DNA of 64,000 nucleotides from DUPU01 sp050952465 (GTDB lineage Bacteria > Bacillota > Dehalobacteriia > Dehalobacteriales > Dehalobacteriaceae), in NCBI GenBank assembly GCA_050952465.1, contig JBMNKZ010000014.1:62001-126000 (forward strand), in the 5' to 3' direction. Of this stretch, positions 17,423 to 25,584 are shown piece after piece. Made by a program: the position numbers and the translations under genes. The notes beneath the pieces are model-generated. The model made no database searches, was not told the origin of the DNA, and saw only the letters and a program-made list of their open reading frames with translations. Position 1 is the first letter of the stretch; the number at the start of each line of letters is the position of its first letter.

Positions 17423-17497
17423 GTAGAAAATTTTTAGGTTGGAGAAAAATTTTCCTACCTTAGTGCATTTCAACGAGGCAGAAAAATCTTTTTCCAT
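17423..17497 (+). repeat. Structured repeat type 2, copy 1
   Basis: Contains GTAGAAAATTTTT and AAAAATTTTCCTACC, which can fold into a hairpin, followed by TTTCAACGAG and an A/T tail. A related segment is at 36865-36942 with the same order of blocks. It lies directly upstream of the minus-strand O-antigen-ligase-like gene. No coding capacity. Confidence 0.6.
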
Positions 17498-17666
17498 TCC
17501 CTAATTCGAGTAAAAATCTTTTTGGAGAAAAAGTATTTTGGACACAAACTGTGTCAAACCATATTCCTGTTTCATAACATGTACTAAGACAATCAACTAA
17601 CCACCCGCTCAAGGTTTATAACCTCTGTTTTTGGTGGTTACGAGATAAGGAAAGGGGGTCTGTGTA

Positions 17667-17825
17667 ATGGGAAGAAGATGTAGAGAAGACCGGGTTGAAT
17701 CGGTACGGGACAATTGCTACGACCGCAACGAAGGAATGTTCGGGAACATTATTTGCTTAATAATTGTATTAATCGTGCTGGAATTTCTGTGCTCACTTTT
17801 AGGTGAGGAAGAATGTGGTTGCTAA
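17667..17825 (+). CDS. Small hydrophobic Cys-rich protein (52 aa)
   Basis: Starts ATG with AAGGGGG eight bases upstream. An N-terminal basic, Cys-containing part (MGRRCREDRVESVRDNCYDR) is followed by one hydrophobic stretch (NIICLIIVLIVLEFLCSLLG) and an EEECGC tail. The downstream gene encodes a paralogue with the same IIVLIVLxFLCS core and Gly-Cys C-terminus. Such small paired proteins resemble spore-associated small proteins of clostridia, but I recognise no named family. Function unknown. Confidence 0.7.
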   Translation: MGRRCREDRVESVRDNCYDRNEGMFGNIICLIIVLIVLEFLCSLLGEEECGC

Positions 17826-17875
17826 GTCCTAGTCTGTAAGTTCTAAAAATCAATTATTAAAAGGGAGGATAAAAT

Positions 17876-18010
17876 ATGAGTATTCTCGGCTGCTTTGGGG
17901 GACATAACGGTTGCGGCGGTTTTGACGATATCGTTGATTTAATTATCGTTTTAATCGTGCTCCAATTCCTCTGCTCCTGTGTACTTGGCCAACAAAAACA
18001 TGGCTGCTAA
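17876..18010 (+). CDS. Small hydrophobic Cys-rich protein (44 aa), paralogue of upstream gene
   Basis: ATG with AAAGGGAGG ten bases upstream. Gly/Cys-rich N-terminus (MSILGCFGGHNGCGG), hydrophobic segment DIVDLIIVLIVLQFLCSCVLG, C-terminus KHGC. Follows its paralogue by 50 bases and is followed by a strong terminator, so the pair is probably one transcript. Likely a membrane or spore-envelope peptide; this is inference from composition and gene pairing only. Confidence 0.72.
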   Translation: MSILGCFGGHNGCGGFDDIVDLIIVLIVLQFLCSCVLGQQKHGC

Positions 18011-18053
18011 CAAAACATTTTGATCTATGAACCTATAAATCAGCGAGTGTCCC

Positions 18054-18092
18054 AGCTGCATCTGTTTTCCAGATGCAGCTTTCTATTTATTT
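18054..18092 (+). terminator. Intrinsic terminator after the small Cys-rich gene pair
   Basis: Perfect 10-bp stem AGCTGCATCT / AGATGCAGCT with a 7-base loop, followed by TTCTATTTATTTTTT. Confidence 0.88.
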
Positions 18093-18168
18093 TTTCTGAT
18101 CAGATTTTAATTTAAAGCACCAAAACCTAATAAAAAACATATTATTTAGCGGGGAAGGAAGTGAGATT

Positions 18169-18564
18169 ATGAGCCGCCATCGGCATAAAAGAAGAAAGTC
18201 ACGGGAAAGAGAAGAGGAACTAAGAAGATCACAAACAAGCGGAAGGGGCCTTTCTTTGTCATCACTAATTACAAATGTAGACTTTAAAACCTTGTCCGGC
18301 CAATTAAGGGATATTGCCGGCTATATGGAAACCTTTAGTCAGATCACAGAACTATTTCAGTTAGCAGATGTCTTTGTTAACCCCAAACAGGGAAAAGGGA
18401 AAGGTCAAAGCTTTAATCTTATGAACATGCTAAAAGATAGAGATTCTCTTAACCAGCTCTTCCAAATGCTTTCACCCAACTTAGGAGAAACCATGAATGA
18501 CATGCGCTATGAAAAAAAAGTAGAACCAATAAACGTGGAAACACATAACCCAGAAAAGAAGTAA
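18169..18564 (+). CDS. Hypothetical protein (131 aa), basic N-terminus
   Basis: ATG 18169 has GGGGAAGGAAG upstream. The first 25 residues are very basic (MSRHRHKRRKSREREEELRR). The middle (residues 35-90) looks like amphipathic helices: SLITNVDFKTLSGQLRDIAGYMETF, ITELFQLADVFV. No signal peptide or membrane segment. It ends at a convergent terminator shared with the next minus-strand gene. The surroundings (small Cys-rich proteins, LysM protein) suggest a sporulation role, but I do not recognise the family. Confidence 0.65.
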   Translation: MSRHRHKRRKSREREEELRRSQTSGRGLSLSSLITNVDFKTLSGQLRDIAGYMETFSQITELFQLADVFVNPKQGKGKGQSFNLMNMLKDRDSLNQLFQMLSPNLGETMNDMRYEKKVEPINVETHNPEKK

Positions 18565-18588
18565 GGAACGGTTAACACCGTTCCTTAC
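18561..18588. terminator. Bidirectional terminator between convergent genes
   Basis: 12-bp perfect stem GTAAGGAACGGT / ACCGTTCCTTAC with loop TAAC, overlapping the stop of the plus gene and abutting the stop of the minus gene. Followed by CTATTTTC on plus and TTCTTTTC on minus. Confidence 0.8.
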
Positions 18589-18804
18589 CTATTTTCTGGG
18601 AATTTTTACTCCATTTTTAGCTGCCAACCTACTCATGAGCTTTTTTAAATTCTCCCGATTAGAATTTGTTACTCCCCCTGATTTTTCCATTTCGTTAATA
18701 ATTTCATTAATTATGTTTACATTTCCCTCGGATAAGGCACCTTGATAGTTATTGATTAAGGCCCTAAGCTCTGAAAGTGATTTGACTTTGGGAATTGATC
18801 TCAT
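18589..18804 (-). CDS. Hypothetical small protein (71 aa)
   Basis: Start ATG 18804 with AAAGGAGGGG upstream, a strong ribosome site supporting a real gene. Soluble, mostly helical, with charged and Asn-rich composition (SLSELRALINNYQGALSEGN, IINEIINEMEKSGG). The C-terminus is basic (KNGVKIPRK). No known domain recognised. Convergent with 18169-18564 across a shared terminator. Confidence 0.7.
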   Translation of the reverse strand: MRSIPKVKSLSELRALINNYQGALSEGNVNIINEIINEMEKSGGVTNSNRENLKKLMSRLAAKNGVKIPRK

Positions 18805-18872
18805 TTAAATCCCCTCCTTTTGTAATGCCTGTCACCTTATCTTATGTTAGGCATAGTACAAAAGGTTCCTCT

Positions 18873-19742
18873 TTAATAGTCATTGTTTTCATATGTATCA
18901 TCATTTTTGCCTAAATCGTAAATAAATGTTTTTTCATCAATTTGTCTAAAGCCATTTCTTAGCCAAAAACCAATGGTCTCAGAAGTGGAAACCACAGAGA
19001 TTTTGCTCATACTATTTTCTTTACTCCAATGAATCAAAAGTCTAATGATCATCATACCCAATCCCTGATCCCTTTGGGCCTTCGGAATGCGGAGAAAAAA
19101 TATTTGTAAGATTTTTTCCTTAATCCCAATGGTTAGTAAGAAAGGGTCTTTTTGGCCTCGAACATGAAAGTTTATCACTAGGTTTTCAGATTCCCCGGAA
19201 ACAGTTTTGCTAAGAGGTTTCTGGATCACGTTTTCAAGATCCTTCTTCAGAGAGGATATATTAAACTCTCCCCCATTGGTTACCACATTTCGTGCTTCCC
19301 GTTTGCGCATTAAAGCTGTTTCCCATCTATGAAAAAAATATAATGCGATGTATGCCAAAACTGCCGATAGTACAGCCGGAAAATACATGCCGCTTCCGCT
19401 GGCCAAGCCTAAGCCGCAGACCAGCCACAGGGTGGTGGCGGTGGTCAGCCCCCTAATATTAACGCCCTCTTTCCAAATCACACCTGCCCCGATAAAACCC
19501 ATCCCGGAAATCACCTGAGCGGCTAAGCGGGCTGGGTCCTTTCTGACCACAGGAAGATAGTCAAAATCGCTAAACCCATAAAGTGAAACAATCATAAAAA
19601 GAGCACTGGCCAAACATACCAGAGAATGGGTTCTGGCTCCAGCCGGTTTATTATGTAAATGGCGCTCTGAACCTATTAGACCTCCGATAATTAAGGCAAA
19701 TATCAACCTAAGTGCTAATTCTAATTGAAGGTGAATGTTCAT
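18873..19742 (-). CDS. MgtC/SapB family membrane protein fused to a GNAT-like acetyltransferase domain
   Basis: 289 residues. Residues 1-140 are an MgtC/SapB domain: four to five membrane segments with RLIFALIIGGLIGSERHL, AQVISGMGFIGAGVIWKEG and RGLTTATTLWLVCGLGLA. Instead of the usual ACT-like C-terminus, residues 165-280 look like a GNAT domain: the acetyl-CoA loop AQRDQGLGMMIIRLLIHW (R/Q-x-x-G-x-G) and the C-terminal SETIGFWLRNGFRQID. MgtC proteins act in Mg2+ limitation; what the extra domain modifies is unknown. ATG 19742 with GAGGGAG upstream. Followed by a separate gene, no operon partner. Confidence 0.8.
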   Translation of the reverse strand: MNIHLQLELALRLIFALIIGGLIGSERHLHNKPAGARTHSLVCLASALFMIVSLYGFSDFDYLPVVRKDPARLAAQVISGMGFIGAGVIWKEGVNIRGLTTATTLWLVCGLGLASGSGMYFPAVLSAVLAYIALYFFHRWETALMRKREARNVVTNGGEFNISSLKKDLENVIQKPLSKTVSGESENLVINFHVRGQKDPFLLTIGIKEKILQIFFLRIPKAQRDQGLGMMIIRLLIHWSKENSMSKISVVSTSETIGFWLRNGFRQIDEKTFIYDLGKNDDTYENNDY

Positions 19743-19869
19743 AACATTTCTCCCTCATCCGCTGTTTTTGATTTGGCCACAACATTTTGGCCAGCCTAGT
19801 CTTCAGAATCAATTGATTATCAATATCTTAACCAGCACGAGCCAAAAGAATTAAAGCTATATAGATATA

Positions 19870-20559
19870 TTAGGCCTTTGAAGTAATAAAACCATAAATC
19901 AAAACCGGCAAAGCACAAGCCCAGGGGATTACTTTCCCTAAAAATTCTCCCGTTAATTGGGTTAAATTTAGTGCTGAATCATTAAAGATCATATTTACCG
20001 CAGTATGAGCAAGTACCGTGGCACCAACGTAGATAATGATGGGATACTTCCCCATCATTGTTGCCAGCCAAGTAGATCCCCAGACCAAGATGGGAATTGA
20101 AAGGAGCAAACCAAATATAACCAGCCATACTTGCCCCTGAGCTGCCCCTGCAACCCCCATCACATTATCAAAAGCCATAGAAATGTCAGCAACAACAATA
20201 GTACCTACTGCACTCCAAAATTTGTTAGAGGAACGTACATTAGCCCCCTCTTCAACCTTTGCATTTAACAATTTATATGTAATGAAGATTAGGATCAGTC
20301 CCCCAATGGCACTTAAGTATTTTATTGTAAGTAAGTATACGGCAAATATGGTAAATGTCACCCGGAGAATAATGGCACCCCCGGCACCAAGAATTGCCGC
20401 TTTTTTTTGCATCGGGCGGGGCAAATCCCGAATAGCGAGGCCAATCACGGCAGCATTATCCCCACTCAACACCAAATCGATTATGGTAATAGAAAAAATA
20501 GCTGCCACCGTTTGCCATAACCAAGACGGAACTGCCAAAAGTGCCAAAATGCTCTCCAA
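19870..20559 (-). CDS. TerC family integral membrane protein (YjbE-like)
   Basis: 229 residues, about seven membrane segments. The hallmark DLVLSGDNAAVIGLAIRDLP (residues 27-46) and the second acidic motif VVADISMAFDNVMGVAGAA place it in the TerC/Alx family, whose Bacillus members export Mn2+ or deliver metal to secreted enzymes. Start TTG 20559 with AGGAGGAA upstream. Unlike the Mn exporter gene at 54287, no Mn riboswitch is recognisable in its leader. Substrate is inferred from the family only. Confidence 0.88.
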   Translation of the reverse strand: MESILALLAVPSWLWQTVAAIFSITIIDLVLSGDNAAVIGLAIRDLPRPMQKKAAILGAGGAIILRVTFTIFAVYLLTIKYLSAIGGLILIFITYKLLNAKVEEGANVRSSNKFWSAVGTIVVADISMAFDNVMGVAGAAQGQVWLVIFGLLLSIPILVWGSTWLATMMGKYPIIIYVGATVLAHTAVNMIFNDSALNLTQLTGEFLGKVIPWACALPVLIYGFITSKA

Positions 20560-20789
20560 AATAATTCCTCCTCAAGTTAATATAAGTCATTCCTAAAATC
20601 CATCCTTTGACTACATCCATCCTATGATTATCCAGAACAACTTATTCCTAAAAGGTCAAACCCTTTTTTCCAGATAATACTTATATAAAATTTTAAAATC
20701 ATTATTCAAAGTAATCACTTGGTCAAGTTTCTAATTTCGTCCATTCAACATATTGTAAATTAAAACTTAAACAGGAGGTATTAGATCTT

Positions 20790-21926
20790 ATGGAAACACG
20801 TCAACAGGTACCGCCTTGCCCAAATGGTACCATCTACACAATTAGGTCAGGAGATACATTTTTCAGCTTGGCCAGTCGCTTTAACACAAGCGTAGATGCG
20901 ATTGTTGCTGCAAACCCCAATGTTGATCCCAACAACCTGCAGGTAGGTCAGCAAATCTGCATCCCGGTTCCGCCTACACCAGGTCCATGCCCCGGCGGTA
21001 CTATTTATACTATTAGAGCAGGTGACACCTTATTCGCCCTGGCTAATCGTTTTAACACTACCGTCAACGCCATTCTCGAGGCTAACCCAGGCCTTGACCC
21101 TGACAACCTGCAGGTAGGACGAAGAATCTGCATCCCAGTTCCGCCTACACCAGGTCCATGCCCGGGTGGCACCATTTATACCATTAGAGCTGGGGATACC
21201 CTATTTGCTTTGGCTAATCGCTTTAACACCACTGTCAATGCCATTGTTGAGGCTAACCCTAACATTGACCCCAACAGACTGCAGGTAGGCCAGCAGATCT
21301 GCATCCCGGTTCCACCTACACCTGAATGCCCCGGTGGTACTATTTATACTATCCGGGCAGGTGACACCTTATTTGCTCTGGCTAACCGGTTTAACACTAC
21401 CGTTAATGCCATTCTCCGGGCAAACCCAGGTCTTGACCCCAACAGACTGGAGGTAGGCCAGAGAATCTGCATCCCGGTTCCGCCTGCACCTGAATGCCCG
21501 GGACGCACCTATACTATCAGAGCAGGAGATACTTTCTTTAGCATTGCTCGGCGCTTTGGCTTTACTGTGCAGCAGCTATTAGATGCTAACCCCGATGTTG
21601 ATCCCGATCAACTGCAAGTCGGCCAGGTAATATGCTTGCCGCCCTCTCCAAACGGGCCCGTCCCATGTCCTGGAGGGAGAATTTATGTAATAAGAGCCGG
21701 CGATACTTTAGTGGGCATTGCGAACCGAGCAGGGATTACCCTAAGACAATTGCTGGCAGCTAATCCCCAAATAACGGATCCGGATGTTATTTTTATCGGT
21801 CAGTCCATTTGTATCCCCGGTAACATGAGAGGAGATATTGGGGAAAACTATGCAGATTCCCCATATCAGGGCCAGATGTTTTGTCCCTTTGCACCATTCT
21901 GCTCTATGTTTTTCAGACCTTTCTAA
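20790..21926 (+). CDS. Six-LysM repeat protein, probably spore or cell-wall associated
   Basis: 378 residues made of six LysM domains (about residues 14-65, 70-120, 125-175, 178-230, 232-282, 290-342). Each has the pattern YTIRAGDTLFALANRFN ... ANP ... LQVGQQICIPV. Linkers are Pro-rich (PPTPGPCPGG). The second to fourth repeats are nearly identical also in DNA, pointing to recent internal duplication. No signal peptide; the C-terminus is Cys/Phe-rich (FCPFAPFCSMFF). Clostridial spore-coat LysM proteins (SafA/SpoVID-like) share this layout. AGGAGGT precedes the ATG. Peptidoglycan binding is the family role; spore location is inferred. Confidence 0.88.
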   Translation: METRQQVPPCPNGTIYTIRSGDTFFSLASRFNTSVDAIVAANPNVDPNNLQVGQQICIPVPPTPGPCPGGTIYTIRAGDTLFALANRFNTTVNAILEANPGLDPDNLQVGRRICIPVPPTPGPCPGGTIYTIRAGDTLFALANRFNTTVNAIVEANPNIDPNRLQVGQQICIPVPPTPECPGGTIYTIRAGDTLFALANRFNTTVNAILRANPGLDPNRLEVGQRICIPVPPAPECPGRTYTIRAGDTFFSIARRFGFTVQQLLDANPDVDPDQLQVGQVICLPPSPNGPVPCPGGRIYVIRAGDTLVGIANRAGITLRQLLAANPQITDPDVIFIGQSICIPGNMRGDIGENYADSPYQGQMFCPFAPFCSMFFRPF

Positions 21927-21962
21927 TAGTTCTGTAGTTGATGCTTTGAAAACATCATTTAG

Positions 21963-21982
21963 GGGCGATTCATGAATCGCCC
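21963..21982. repeat. Dispersed palindrome GGCGATTCATGAATCGCC, copy 3
   Basis: 20-bp palindrome GGGCGATTCATGAATCGCCC, 37 bases after the LysM gene and before its terminator. It shares the core with the two copies in the pur operon. Confidence 0.85.
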
Positions 21983-22009
21983 AATGAGTTGAAACCGTTA
22001 GCTAACATG

Positions 22010-22049
22010 AAAGGGTTATGATGGATATTAGTCCCCATAACCCTTTTTT
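22010..22049 (+). terminator. Terminator downstream of the LysM gene
   Basis: Stem AAAGGGTTATG / CATAACCCTTT with a 15-base loop, followed by TTTTTTC. It also faces the end of the convergent lasso cluster. Confidence 0.85.
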
Positions 22050-22089
22050 CGTGTTCCCGCTGCTTTTTTATTCCACTTACCTCCACCTT

Positions 22090-23808
22090 TTATTTTAAAT
22101 TCAAAGTCAGATCCTCATAATCTCTTATTTCTTTTACAGTCCCTTGATCCAAGACAATGATCTGATCGGCATTTTTTATGGTAGAAAGCCTATGGGTAAT
22201 TATTAAAATCGTCAATTTCCCATGTAAACTTTCAATAGCTTTTTGAATCCGCTTTTCATTCTCCCCATCCAATGAGTTTGTTGCCTCATCCAGAATAAGC
22301 AAAGCCGGTTTTCTGAGTAATGCCCTTGCTAAAACAATCCGCTGCCTTTCGCCCCCTGAAAGACGCACTCCTCTGTCCCCAACCCGTGTGTCCAAGCCTT
22401 CAGGTAAACGGGATATAAAATCATCTATCGCCGCCAATTTCAAGGCCTGCCAGATTTCTTTTTCCTTTGCTGAAGGATGAGACCAAAGCATATTATCCCG
22501 AAGGGAAGCATTGAATAAAAAAGCATCTTGAGGTACATAACCAATATTCTTGCGCCATAAATGAACATTTATATCCTTCAAGGGTACCCTATCAACTAAG
22601 ATCAACCCTTGTTGGGGAGTAAGTATTCCGGTGATTAAATCTGCTACCGTGCTTTTCCCTGAGCCGGATACCCCAACAAGGGCAGTAGTGCTTCCATTAG
22701 GAATGGTAAAAGATAAATTTTTAACCGCATAAATAGGATTCTCTGAGTTGGAGTTATAACTAAAGAAAACATTTTTAAATTCTATGCCTTCCTGCAAATC
22801 CTTTTGGATTAAAGATTGTCCTTTAAGATAAATTTCTTTTTCTTTCATACACTCCCTTTCAAAATCCATGACCCCCAAAAAAGCCGGGAGCATCATGGCC
22901 ACATGCTGCAACCCCCCTTGAAAAGAAGAAAATCTAGGCCAGAGACGGGCAAAAATCACAACGATCAACAAGATTTCCTCAGGTTGGGTATGAAAAAAAT
23001 TTACCATACCATAAAAAAAGATGCTGATAAAAACCGCCGCGCCGGCCTTATATAGCATCTGAGTCCCGCTTTGAATCCGATTAAATTGGACAAAATTATT
23101 TTCAATATTTTTTCTTAATTCAATGAATTTAACGATATGCATTTCTTCCATACCACAGCTTTTTACTTCCTTAATCCCGTTTAGATGCTCAGTGATGGCA
23201 AAGAAAAGATCCCGGTTATGTTTGGATAAAGTTGCCCCCATTTCCTTGACTTGGCGCACGTGTTTTTGCATTAAAACGGAAAAGATCAACCCTCCCCCGA
23301 TGACCACCAAGGTTAAGATGGGAGACAAGAAAAAAGCAATGGCTATTTGAATCACTCCTATTATTACAATAGCGATTAATTGAAAAAGAAACTGGGTCCC
23401 ACCGGCCACCCGCCCTAGTTCTGCAATTAAGATATTGGTTAGGTCAGACTTTTTTCTGGCAGCTAAATAACCCCATTTCGCATAGGCCAATCCTTGAAAA
23501 ATCCTAATACTTAAAAAGCTATGAAAAGATTGCTGAATCCGCGTATTCAGATTGGATTGGTAGCGTTGTAATCCACTTTGCGTCAGAATTAACCCAATAT
23601 AAATTAAAAGCACTACCGGCAAGCTAAGAATCAGGTCTAATGGGGCAGAAGACTCTTGTCCGATACCGGCGAAATGAAGAAGCGGTATTAAAAGTAATAT
23701 ACCAATCCCCTCAAGAGTACCCAGAACTACCATTAAAAACACATTAAGAATAATCTTCCCGCGGGCAAACCGGAATAATTCTTGAATATAGTTACTAAAT
23801 ACCTTCAC
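22090..23808 (-). CDS. Lasso peptide exporter, ABC transporter (fused permease-ATPase)
   Basis: 572 residues. N-terminal six-helix exporter domain (residues 1-310). C-terminal ATPase with Walker A GVSGSGKST, signature LSGGERQRIVLARALL, Walker B LLILDEATNSLD and switch His (ITHRLST). This D-protein type exports mature lasso peptides and often gives self-immunity. Start GTG 23808, three bases after the preceding stop, with CGAGGAG upstream inside that gene. Last gene of the seven-gene cluster, facing a terminator. It lacks an N-terminal C39 protease domain, as expected, because leader removal is done by B1/B2. Confidence 0.9.
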   Translation of the reverse strand: MKVFSNYIQELFRFARGKIILNVFLMVVLGTLEGIGILLLIPLLHFAGIGQESSAPLDLILSLPVVLLIYIGLILTQSGLQRYQSNLNTRIQQSFHSFLSIRIFQGLAYAKWGYLAARKKSDLTNILIAELGRVAGGTQFLFQLIAIVIIGVIQIAIAFFLSPILTLVVIGGGLIFSVLMQKHVRQVKEMGATLSKHNRDLFFAITEHLNGIKEVKSCGMEEMHIVKFIELRKNIENNFVQFNRIQSGTQMLYKAGAAVFISIFFYGMVNFFHTQPEEILLIVVIFARLWPRFSSFQGGLQHVAMMLPAFLGVMDFERECMKEKEIYLKGQSLIQKDLQEGIEFKNVFFSYNSNSENPIYAVKNLSFTIPNGSTTALVGVSGSGKSTVADLITGILTPQQGLILVDRVPLKDINVHLWRKNIGYVPQDAFLFNASLRDNMLWSHPSAKEKEIWQALKLAAIDDFISRLPEGLDTRVGDRGVRLSGGERQRIVLARALLRKPALLILDEATNSLDGENEKRIQKAIESLHGKLTILIITHRLSTIKNADQIIVLDQGTVKEIRDYEDLTLNLK

Positions 23809-23811
23809 TGT

Positions 23812-25080
23812 TTATTTTCTCCTCGTATCACCGATAATTCTTCTTTTTAGCCAAGTCATCGGCCGAATGAAATAATATAAAGGATATAAGGGGTCAGGGA
23901 GAGCTATTAGCTTAAAGTCCCTTTCGATGGGTTGAATTAGGGAATGGAGATAGGAAAACTTAAGTTTCCAGCCGCTCCTGATTCGGAAACGATAACCGTG
24001 GGTCTCTATAAAACTTTTCCAGTAGGAAAAGCCAATTTCTTTTGGTGCCTCCTTCGCCCGGGAAATGAGACAGTCAATGACTTCTTCAGCCAGTCTTACC
24101 GCCTTTTTGTCTTTAATAGCAGCCTCAAGTATTTTATCAGGTAAGTCCACGTGAAAGAGCTGATCCAATAACAAGAAGGTTTGATGGACAAGAATTTTCA
24201 TCCCTGCACACTCCGCCAATCTCATGATCTTGTCCCAATCAACTTCCGTAACAAGGAGAAATTTTTCCATATCTATGAGCCAACGGAGCCGCTCCCATTT
24301 GTGGCTACCCCCATGTACCACAAGATAGAGAAACCACTCCTCATCGGGCAACACAGGAACGGAAAAGCCGCTAATCTCTACTGTACCCAGGTCTTTATCT
24401 CTGGAAAATGTCGAAAACCTTAGATCAATTTGATGCATTTTCCAATGAAGTTCCAGACAGGTTCCCCGCTCTTGATGAAGATAAAGATTGTGATGATATT
24501 TATTTAGATACACCTTTGTTTGGCGGGGAGTAAAGGAGATCCCCCTCGTTCTTTGTTCATAGCCTTCTTCTCGTAAAATATTTTCCGCTTTTTCCAGATC
24601 CTTTAAAGGTACTAATAGATCAATATCCTTTGACATTCTTAGGGAAACATCCCCATATATTTTCTGAGCTAAAGGTGCTCCTTTTAAGACCAGGGTAGAA
24701 ATCCCCTTTTCTTGAAAAATACGCAGGATCCTAATCATCTCCCCCGTGAGACCTATGGATCTAATGGTATTTTCCTCATATTTCAATTTCAAAAAATGCA
24801 TCACATGGGGAGAGATTGACTGAATTTTTAGGTTGCTTAACGTTTTATATACCATGGGAAATACCCGGTGATGCCAAGTCATCTTTAAGAACAAGTCCCA
24901 ATCTACCGGCCGTGATAAGAAAAATTCAACTTTTTCCCTTGACTGAGCAATATGAAACTCATTAGAATCATTAGCATTAATAGGCGCACCGGATTTACCA
25001 AACTCATTTATGCCCCGGGAAATTTCCATTAATAGGAGCAGTTCCGGAGTAAATCCTTTAAGCCCCATACCATAAGACAA
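23812..25080 (-). CDS. Nucleotidyltransferase family protein of the lasso cluster (PF14907-like)
   Basis: 422 residues. The nucleotidyltransferase core is in the middle: LKGAPLAQKIYGDVSLRMSKDIDLLVPL, where D-x-D (DID) is the metal-binding pair. Then come YHHNLYLHQ and LELHWKMHQID, typical of the uncharacterised NTP_transf_5 family found in Firmicute lasso clusters. In pseudomycoidin biosynthesis a homologous enzyme attaches a hexose to the phosphorylated C-terminal Ser of the lasso peptide (established for that system). The same is a plausible role here. Start TTG 25080 with AGAGGTGG upstream. Translationally coupled to the downstream exporter gene. Confidence 0.82.
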   Translation of the reverse strand: MSYGMGLKGFTPELLLLMEISRGINEFGKSGAPINANDSNEFHIAQSREKVEFFLSRPVDWDLFLKMTWHHRVFPMVYKTLSNLKIQSISPHVMHFLKLKYEENTIRSIGLTGEMIRILRIFQEKGISTLVLKGAPLAQKIYGDVSLRMSKDIDLLVPLKDLEKAENILREEGYEQRTRGISFTPRQTKVYLNKYHHNLYLHQERGTCLELHWKMHQIDLRFSTFSRDKDLGTVEISGFSVPVLPDEEWFLYLVVHGGSHKWERLRWLIDMEKFLLVTEVDWDKIMRLAECAGMKILVHQTFLLLDQLFHVDLPDKILEAAIKDKKAVRLAEEVIDCLISRAKEAPKEIGFSYWKSFIETHGYRFRIRSGWKLKFSYLHSLIQPIERDFKLIALPDPLYPLYYFIRPMTWLKRRIIGDTRRK

Positions 25081-25125
25081 AGAACCACCTCTTATCTCTC
25101 ACAGGTATAACGTCTTATTAAATGT

Positions 25126-25584
25126 TTAACCGCGGGTAATTCTTTCCTCCCCAAAAGAAGATAAGGAAAGATAATCGTTCCATCCCTGATTCCCGGTAAT
25201 AATCATATTCCCCGCCCTAAGCCAGGCATGGGCTGCCATCTCCTCCACGGTTTCCGGTTTATTAACGCCTAAATACAGGGTATTACTAATCCCTTTTCTT
25301 CTCAAAAGAATTTTTCCTGTAATCCCCTGCACTAAGCATTTACTCTCCCAAGGGGTATGCTTGCTTGCCCAAAGAATTATTCGGCTAATTCTTAAACAAA
25401 TAACCCTCTGAGCAGGTGTCAGCTTTTGACCGGATTCGACCCCTTGCTCCCCTAAAAAGTGCGCGATCCACCTGAAAGGAAGGCACAAAACAGCCAAGCG
25501 TACCAATCCAGTTAAGAAAAAAATCTGAAAAAATTCCCACCTTTCCTGCCCAGGCAAAAGCAGCCACTTTTTAATCTTGCTCAT
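25126..25584 (-). CDS. Lasso peptide B2 protein (leader peptidase, transglutaminase-like)
   Basis: About 152 residues, normal for stand-alone B2. The N-terminal helical part (LLPGQERWEFFQIFFLTGLVRL) is followed by a transglutaminase-like protease domain (PF13471). The catalytic Cys is in WESKCLVQGITGKILL (about residue 86) and the His in EEMAAHAWLRAG. The expected third acidic residue is not obvious: the position after HAWLRAG is Asn. It removes the leader from the precursor with B1. Start ATG 25584 overlaps the B1 end by 14 bases; TTG 25587 is possible. Confidence 0.88.
   Translation of the reverse strand: MSKIKKWLLLPGQERWEFFQIFFLTGLVRLAVLCLPFRWIAHFLGEQGVESGQKLTPAQRVICLRISRIILWASKHTPWESKCLVQGITGKILLRRKGISNTLYLGVNKPETVEEMAAHAWLRAGNMIITGNQGWNDYLSLSSFGEERITRG

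Noticed and set aside
20560..20790. Possible Mn riboswitch before the terC-like gene
   Set aside because: No GGGGAGTAG or ACGAGACC motif; only a ribosome site and AT-rich sequence.
20990..21660. Regularly spaced near-identical DNA repeats that could suggest a CRISPR array
   Set aside because: They are in-frame LysM domain repeats in a coding gene, far longer than CRISPR repeats, with no cas genes nearby.
25385..25567. 60-codon minus-strand frame within the lasso B2 gene
   Set aside because: It is in another frame of a clearly coding B2 sequence.
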